DNA of 64,000 nucleotides from Ctenosaura bakeri (lineage: Eukaryota; Chordata; Lepidosauria; Squamata; Iguanidae): NCBI GenBank assembly GCA_948474755.1, contig CAOLHI010000423.1, positions 1 through 64,000 of the forward strand, written 5' to 3'. Under the pieces are notes generated by a model. That model saw only the letters and a list, made by a program, of their open reading frames with translations, did no database searches and was not told the DNA's origin. A program made the translations under genes and the position numbers. This document shows positions 39,726-64,000 of the stretch, piece by piece; positions within the stretch are counted from its first letter, which is position 1; every line of letters starts with the position of its first letter.

Positions 39726-40250
39726 GGTTTTGGGGGAAGGCCTATGGGACAGGGGGCTTCCTGCGGCCGCAGCCGTGAGAGGGAGCCTCCATGCCCAGGG
39801 GCAGTCTACCCTCCCCGGCGAAGAAGCGCCATGGAGGGAATGCTGGGAACGAGCACCGCCAACGCGGCCCTTCTAAGGAGGCCGGGGGGTCCCGGTCGCC
39901 CCCGTCGGCCCTCCCGCTCCCCCCCCGCTCCAGCCGGGCCAACCGGCGCCGTCCCCTCGCTCACCGCCGGGCCGAAGGCGAAGGCGGCCGCCCTCTCCAT
40001 AGAGTCCGTTAAAGGGGCCTTAACGTCCTCTTCCTCTCCCCGTCGCCGGGGCAACGGCCACTTCCGGTTCATCCGGCTGCCCCCACCCATCGCTGGAGGA
40101 GCGAGCCAATCCGAAGCGACGGCTAGGCGGGCGGTGTAGAAGACGGCCAATCCAAAGAGAGGACGCCGAGGGGGCGGGCTCGTGGGTCTGCGTCCCATTC
40201 TGATCTTTGTTGGCGTGCGTCCGGAGTCCCCGAGACCCGGCCCTGGAGAG
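39690..40250 (-). promoter_or_regulatory. ARL2BP: ARL2BP CpG-island promoter
   Basis: A dense CpG block with an ETS-type site (ACCGGAAGTG on the minus strand, 40060-40069) and two CCAAT boxes (40106-40110 and 40147-40151, plus-strand reading) spaced about 40 bp apart. This is typical of a TATA-less housekeeping promoter. It lies 3 kb upstream of the first coding exon. Confidence 0.7.
39965..40060 (-). other. ARL2BP: Probable non-coding first exon of ARL2BP
   Basis: In the minus strand of the CpG island a consensus donor (GGCG then GTGAGC) lies at 39965/39964. Splicing from it to the 36994 acceptor would make the mature 5' end. An ATG at 40001-39999 in this exon would start a short upstream frame. 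The upstream limit is inferred from an ETS motif at 40060-40069. Confidence 0.5.
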
Positions 40251-40256
40251 TTAAGC

Positions 40257-40449
40257 CTCTTCCGCACTAGCCTGTTATAGCGCGATGATTCCACTTTCAA
40301 CCTCCTCTGGAATCCCGGGGTTTGCAGTTTAAGGGCGGGCAGCTGAGGATGGCCTCTGAGGCCCCTCCCGAAACTGCAAACCCGGGGATTCCAGAGGAGG
40401 TCGAAAGTGGAACCATCGCGCTATAACAGGCTAGTGCGGAAGAGGCCTT
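40257..40449. repeat. MITE family A, upstream of ARL2BP promoter
   Basis: GCCTCTTCCGCACTAGCCTG and CAGGCTAGTGCGGAAGAGGC termini, with arms that pair almost completely. AGTT occurs at both outer junctions, a possible target duplication. Confidence 0.9.
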
Positions 40450-40701
40450 AGTTCATTTTATTCCTTTCCAGGGAGTAGCAACCCTCAGGACGCCGTTCTT
40501 ACCAGCAGCCAGGAAGCAGTGGCTTCGGTAGCCTTGGAACTGCGGAGGGGTTATTTATCCATAGATTTATTTAATAAAGCCAAGGGTCCCACTCCTAGGA
40601 TAGCAGCTGCAACACTCAGGGAAAGTCACCCCCCCCACTGCTCTGCCAGAGCCTCGTCCCTTGCAGCCCAGCCCGTGAGCTTCCTTTTTGTTGTTGGGTA
40701 G

Positions 40702-40886
40702 GGCTGTTTCCGCACTGGACTGCTATAGCGGGATGATTCCACTTTCAACCTCCCATGGAATCCTGGGGTTTGCAGTTTAAGGGGGGGCCGCTGAGGATGG
40801 CCTTTGAGGCCCCTCCGCAAACCCCAGGATCCCACGGGAGGCTGAAAGTGGAATCACTCTAACAGCCTAGTGCAGAAATGGCCCAA
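40702..40886. repeat. MITE family A, second upstream copy
   Basis: GTTTCCGCACTGGACTGCTA left; CTAACAGCCTAGTGCAGAAA right. The spacer GAGGATGGCCTTTGAGG matches the 40257-40449 copy. Confidence 0.88.
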
Positions 40887-41057
40887 GTTGCAGGGTGTGC
40901 TCAGAACCCGTTGGATGGCGGTTCCTTTCACATCCTGTACATAAAAATGAAGAGTTTTAGCCTGCCGGATGTGGGCTGCTTCTACAACTGCAGTATAAGA
41001 ACAATTCAGTGGTGCTCATTTCAGCGTATAAAGCAGAGACCAGCAACGGTCATGAGC

Positions 41058-41146
41058 AGCCCAGGAACAAGTTTCCTGCATGGCAGGGGGTTGGACTGGA
41101 TGGCCCCTGTGGTCTCTTCCAACTCTACATTTCTAAGATTCTATAA
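41058..41146 (+). mobile_element. Short CR1 LINE 3' tail
   Basis: GCATGGCAGGGGGTTGGACT, GGATGGCCCCTGTGGTCTC and TTCTAAGATTCTATAAG. Only about the last 90 bp are present. Confidence 0.8.
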
Positions 41147-41215
41147 GTTTTCTTCCCTAGGGATCCTCAGGGAGCCGCATGGACAGCCCAAACCACAAAA
41201 CCTGGAATTCCACTC

Positions 41216-41385
41216 CAACCAAAATACGGTGACCCCATCACAGGGTTTTCTTGGTAGGATTGCTTTCCCCTATGACTGAGAGAGCGTGACTTGCTCAGTG
41301 TCACCCAGTGCATTTCTGTGGCAGAGCAGGGACTCAAATCTTGATCTCCTGGAGTCTGAATCCAACACCTAAACAAGTACCCCAT
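41216..41385 (-). mobile_element. tRNA-derived squamate SINE, minus, partial
   Basis: GGTTTTCTTGGTAGGATTGC, AGAGCAGGGACTCAAATC and a reversed head up to AAGTACCCCATG. Confidence 0.7.
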
Positions 41386-41388
41386 GTC

Positions 41389-41476
41389 CATTTCCGCACT
41401 AGTCTGTTATAGTGCATTTATTTCACTTTCAACATCCTATGGAATCCTGGGGTTTGCAGTTTAGGGAGAGTTTGTC
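41389..41476. repeat. MITE family A, left half only
   Basis: CCATTTCCGCACTAGTCTGT through TTTGCAGTTTAGGGAGAG. The right arm is absent. Confidence 0.8.
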
Positions 41477-41619
41477 CTGTAGGCACTGTCTAAACCTCCC
41501 ATTGTAATGCTTAGACCCAGAAGCAGCTGTTCAGTGGAGGTTTCTATATGGCAAGTACACATAAGACAGTCCAAAGCAGCAGCCCCTTCCCAGTTTTGGC
41601 CCCAACACAGGGATGGGAA

Positions 41620-41725
41620 TCATAAGGCCCTCCAAACATTGGACTTCCAGTTCCTAGCATTCTTCACCACTGGTCATGACCTGCAGTCCAACAACATCTG
41701 GAAGGCTGCATGATTCCAACCCCTG
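41620..41725. repeat. Palindromic repeat with TCCAACAACATCTGGAAGGC
   Basis: Left arm CCCTCCAAACATTGGAC pairs with right arm GTCCAACAACATCTGGAAGG. Related copies lie at about 50825-50935 and 45505-45580. It resembles a common squamate non-autonomous DNA element. Confidence 0.55.
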
Positions 41726-41889
41726 CCTTATTATCTTTCTTACTGGAACACTGCATACATGTTGCATCTATCACATGCATTGCAAATATATTTATAGTTG
41801 CAATTTTAAAACTAAATATTCTAACTGCTGGATTGACAGAAGGTGGCTTAAAAAAAAACTAATTACTGTATAAATAATATTTCCCAGGG

Positions 41890-43395
41890 GTAAGATTGGC
41901 ACGGAATACAATTCAATTAGTTCCAGCAAATTCAAAAATACTGGCAATTCAAACATAAATAGGTACAGTACTGGACTGTGTAGCAGCTTCTAGGGGAAAA
42001 GGTGATTATAACCTCTGTTTCAAGGAATCCACCAACCACAATATGGTATGCAGGTTTTCAGAAATATCAAACTTTGTATAAACTCAGTTAAATATGTGGA
42101 GTGATGAGCAAGAGCAAGGAGCTAGACAAGAAATTCAGAAAGGGATTATCTGCATAATGCTTTCAAGTGTTTCTCAAATGTGAACACTTTCTTAATTTCT
42201 GAGATTTCATGTGACAGTGTGTTTTCTGCATTCCCATGGAATGCATACAGATTCAAATACAGCTACAAACTTTTCAAAATTCTGATATTTCAGAATCCAC
42301 GAATGACCTAGAGCAAATTTGTACATCATTGCTCCAATGTAATTTATCTTCAGTGGTGTAGCCAAAACAGAATTTTAAATTTGTCAGACCTAGCTTAAGC
42401 AACATAGTAATTTAACCAATCTAGTCTGACTTCCTATTCAAACATGTATTTCTTCCAAAACAATATTAACACATTTGTTCCATATTCGTTCCAGATCTTC
42501 AGATCTATAGTTCAACATTTTCAAAATGTACAGAATTTGCAAGAACAGATATTGAATTAAAAAAAAAGCGCAATGATCAATGGTACCTTAAAAACACTGA
42601 GAATATCAAACTATTTCTCCAGTCTGGCACTGCAATTATAAGAATTCCTCCTGAAAATTAGTTTTCTTTTCTTTTCACAAAAATGTAGGGACTGAAATCA
42701 AAAGAATCAGAAACACTGTGAATGAAAATACCACTAGTTTTTCTGCAGTTTAAAAAAAAGAAAAAGACAATCAATGTTCTTTGGAATCACTGAGTTATCA
42801 AAAAATTTGGATTCTTCTATAATCTTCACACCATCTTTACAAATCAATTTCTTCATGTAGATTTCAAGTCTTTGAACATTTTCATGTCAACTGTCCAAAA
42901 AATACAGAAGGTCTCTGACCAGCAGGAAGCTACATTGACCAAGAAATATTGGTACTTTGTTTTAGATGCATGACAACTGCTAAAAATAAAAGGTTATCAG
43001 AGTCAGATATGCCCCTGGTATAGGAGATTATGAGTTATACGTTTCCAGTGCAAAATCTTCAGTACATGATAGGCAGGTGGGAAGAGGGGAAAGAAAGAGG
43101 GGAAGAAAAGATGGGAAGGAAATCAAGAGATTCTCCAGCAGTCTTTGCTGGAGACAAACAAACAGCTAACTCAAGTTTCACCACCAATTTTCATTACTGC
43201 TAAAAGCAACATTCCACAGCTCTGAGGCAGCAGTGTGATTTGACGGGTTTCCATCTATTGTCCATTACAGAAAAAACCCATGGCTGGGCTATGAACACGT
43301 ACAGGGCTTGGTTCAAGTCGCCTTCTTTCTCTTCCTTCGGGCACTGGATGGAATGAATCAGCAGCAAGTCTGTGAGATAAAGAGTTCTCCACGTG
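41890..43395 (-). other. RSPRY1: RSPRY1 3' UTR (inferred extent)
   Basis: AT-rich sequence downstream of the stop with no SINE, CR1 or MITE copy down to about 41.9 kb, in contrast to the repeat-dense 39.5-41.7 kb. I could not choose a convincing polyadenylation signal, so the lower limit is only where repeats resume. Confidence 0.4.
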
Positions 43396-61450
<18,055 letters not shown>

Positions 61451-63278
61451 CTAGACAGTTTTAAAAGCAATGTCTTTCGGATGCTAAATTGCAGCCTTTG
61501 CATTGTGCGAGTTTGTAATAACTGGAATGGACAGGGAATGGTTTGTTTTCTTTCTGACATCATCACTGGAGACAAACATTGGTCATCCAAGAGAAGGTCT
61601 GAAAAGGAAGAAAAGAAAAAGACTGATTGAAATTACAGTTCAGCATATCTGGAAGGCTGTTCTTTGCTCAGTCTTGTCTTATACCCATCAAGAGCCATTC
61701 CCATAAAGATGAAAACTGAGCCTGTGAATCTATTTGCTTCTCTCCAAATCTGCTAAGGTCCCATGCATTTCATTTTCTCTCACTACCTACCCCAGGTCCA
61801 TATATTTTCATTTAGTGACCTGTGGGTCACAACAGGTGGCCAGTTGAAATATTTTGCAACTTACCACCACCCTGAAGCATTCTGTCAGCTTTTTTAAGGT
61901 CTACAGGCACAGCCAGTGGAATGTATGCTTGTGCATAAACAAGTGCTGGTAAATGCAATGTTAGTCTCAGAAGGAATGGGCCACTGAAATCAGTGGGACT
62001 TATGCAAATGGTGAGCAACAAATTCTATTCCTTTCAGAGGTTCTATTCTAATTAGGACTTACACTGGATTTTGCCTTGGGCTACTGGGAAGGGCGCAGAT
62101 GGTTCCCAATCACCCAGATTTTGAACACGAGGTATCTGGATGTGGCCAGTGATAAAGTTTTTTCTTTTGTAGGAGGGGAACCACTGGATGATGGAAGAAG
62201 AGAGGAGCACAGCCAATCCAGTGCTATTAAAAACATTTCTGTCCATCTAGGTTCCAGCCTCAAGCTTAAAAAAACCCAAGTCAAACCAAACTGAGTTTAC
62301 AAGGCGGTGGAAGTTTTAAAAATCCAGGCAACCAGACAAGGTCTTTCCCATTAGTGTCGGTAGGGCTAACTTCCTCCTAATGTATTGGCTCTTATAACAC
62401 GGTTTATTTTAAAATACGTATACTCTGCATCTCCTGACATTCCAAGTGGTTTACAGAAAGGAACAAAGTTATCTAGACATCCAATGCATGAATGCCTAAC
62501 TGGAAAAAAAAATCAGACTGCTTAGTTAGTTTCCATTAACATTACATTCTGCTGCTTATGGCAACTTTTCCACTGATGGGATAATCAGCTCATAACGGTG
62601 GATTTACATGGAAAATATGTAAAGACTTACACAGAAAACCACACTTCCATCATTTGTTTGTTCGTTCATTCATTCATTCAAATATTTATATCCTGCCCTA
62701 TATGACAAATATCTGAACAGCTTACAACAAAATTATTTTAAACCACTTAAATTTGAAACAAGAGAAATAAATAGTTATTAAGGTAATGATTTTAAAATGG
62801 ATTAATTTTAAGTACGTAGGAAAAAAAATATAAAACTATATGTATATGTACATTTAGATGAAATTATTAGGCTTCAAAGGCTTTAAAAAGAAACCAAGCT
62901 TTAACCTGGTGCCAGAATGAAACCAACATCAGTGCCAATCAGCCCTCGAAGGACTGGTTACGCCACAACCAGGTTGTTGCTTCTTTTCCTGAGGCTAATT
63001 CACACAACCATCTTGCAAGAGGCAGAGATGCTTACCAGAAATAATTTGCTTTGATGAAACAACTAGTTATTCAAATTCTATGTATCAACATATGAACACA
63101 AAATTTTAGTAGAAGACCTTCTGAGAATTTTTATAGTCATGTCAGCAGGTTACCTGAACTGGCCCCAAGAAGGCATAGCAACAAGAGGGCAATATTTGTC
63201 CTCTGGCTAATTTGTGATGGCAACAAAAGGTGTGTTTTCTAAGACATTATAGTTAATAAGTAACAGAGTAATATCCAG

Positions 63279-63506
63279 AACCAGTGTGGTGTAGTGGTTT
63301 GAGAGCCGGACTGGAGTCTGGGGAATACAAGATTCAAATTCCCACTCAGTCATGGATACCTACTGGGTGGTCTTGGGCAAGTCATACTCTCTCAGCCTCA
63401 GAAGCAGTCAAGGACTAATCCCCCTTTGATCAAGAAAACCCTATGATAGGTTTGGCTTACAGTTGCCATAAGTCACAAACGATTTGAAGGCTCACAACAA
63501 CAACTT
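63279..63506 (+). mobile_element. tRNA-derived squamate SINE, full length
   Basis: AACCAGTGTGGTGTAGTGGT head, GATTCAAATTCCCACTCAG box B region, TTGCCATAAGTCACAAACGA tail and a terminal CAACAACAACTT. Confidence 0.9.
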
Positions 63507-63634
63507 CAAACGATCTATAAAACCATTTGAAGTTCATTAAAGACAGATTAGAAAATAATCAATAAACATTGCACCATTAAAAGCCCAATGCAGTCAATTC
63601 TTAACAGCCTGAGGTTTTCATTTTTTCATTTGCC

Positions 63635-63895
63635 TGTGGAAAGAGAGCACAAGGAAGATGGCTAGACTCACGAAGGAGGGAGTTTCAAAGCCTGGGAGAA
63701 GGTACTAAGAAGGCCCAATCCCTGGTTCCACCACCAAGTGGCGGGGGGGTAGTGGAAAAGGGGAAATGACTGCTCCCAAAGATCTTAGAGCTCATATAGG
63801 GAGATCTAGTCCTTCAAATAGCCTAGACCTGAGCTGTATAGGACTTTATTGGTCACAACCAGTACTTTGAATTGAGTCTGGAAACCTCCACGGCT
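63635..63895 (+). repeat. Unclassified interspersed repeat family C
   Basis: GGAGGGAGTTTCAAAGCCTG, AAAGATCTTAGAGCTCATAT and GTACTTTGAATTGAGTCTGG, matching the order of words in the 10.2-kb copy. Confidence 0.55.
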
Positions 63896-64000
63896 GATGA
63901 GGAAATGTACCCTGATCTCCACGGTCATAGTCCAACATTCAAACTACTACAGCGCTTATTATTACAGCTATGATTGTGAAACTTACAGGTATAACTATTA

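Larger units (their letters stand above)
61451..64000 (-). other. RSPRY1 upstream intron or 5' region
   Basis: No coding exon is recognisable. The stretch holds interspersed-repeat debris, one full tRNA-derived SINE (63279-63506) and part of an unclassified repeat (63635-63895). There is no CpG island, so the RSPRY1 promoter probably lies past the window end. Confidence 0.5.

Noticed and set aside
39806..40300. 164-codon minus-strand open frame in the ARL2BP CpG island
   Set aside because: Composition-driven, and part of it lies in a family A palindrome. Only its MERAAAFAFGPA segment before a donor may be transcribed, as a uORF.

Overview
The window is a piece of a vertebrate nuclear genome, almost certainly a squamate reptile (lizard-like). 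The host genes are spliced and sit among CR1 LINE 3' ends (tail motif TTCTATGATTCTATGAT), tRNA-derived SINEs whose 3' tails look BovB-like (tail like CATAAGTCAGAAATGAGTTG), and many short palindromic MITE-like elements. I saw no bacterial, plasmid or phage features.

Three protein-coding genes can be reconstructed exon by exon. (1) PLLP (plasmolipin), plus strand, 4 coding exons from 3827 to 23759, 184 aa, with a CpG-island promoter at about 3.4-4.05 kb and an AATAAA signal at 24586. (2) ARL2BP (BART), minus strand, 6 coding exons from 36980 down to 28878, 162 aa, with a probable non-coding first exon in a CpG island at about 39.7-40.25 kb. (3) RSPRY1, minus strand, 14 coding exons from 61450 down to 43396, 575 aa, with a SPRY domain and a C-terminal RING. 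Every coding junction was checked: each has GT/AG ends, the phases match, and each gene stays open from start to stop. From memory, human chromosome 16q has the same order and relative orientation (RSPRY1, ARL2BP, PLLP), so this is a conserved microsynteny block.

Layout: 1-3.3 kb is upstream flank with an LTR-like or retroelement remnant and SINE/MITE copies. 3.4-24.6 kb is PLLP, with a repeat-filled 14.2-kb intron 1. 24.6-27 kb is the convergent PLLP/ARL2BP intergenic region. 27-40.1 kb is ARL2BP. 40.1-43.4 kb is the gap between genes plus the RSPRY1 3' UTR. 43.4-61.5 kb is RSPRY1 coding exons. 61.5-64 kb is RSPRY1 5' sequence, with the promoter probably beyond the window.

The genes do not form a pathway. 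PLLP is a MARVEL-family tetraspan of myelin and epithelial apical membranes, ARL2BP is an ARL2/ARL3 effector at cilia and mitochondria, and RSPRY1 is a RING/SPRY protein linked to skeletal development. I found no previously undescribed gene system. The observations most worth a second look are in the repeats and gene structure: palindromic elements bracketing the ARL2BP promoter, a possible overlapping uORF in ARL2BP, a GT-repeat abutting an ARL2BP splice donor, a nested SINE with a short target-site duplication, a U2 snRNA-like fragment, a duplicated pentanucleotide minisatellite, and several unclassified repeat families.
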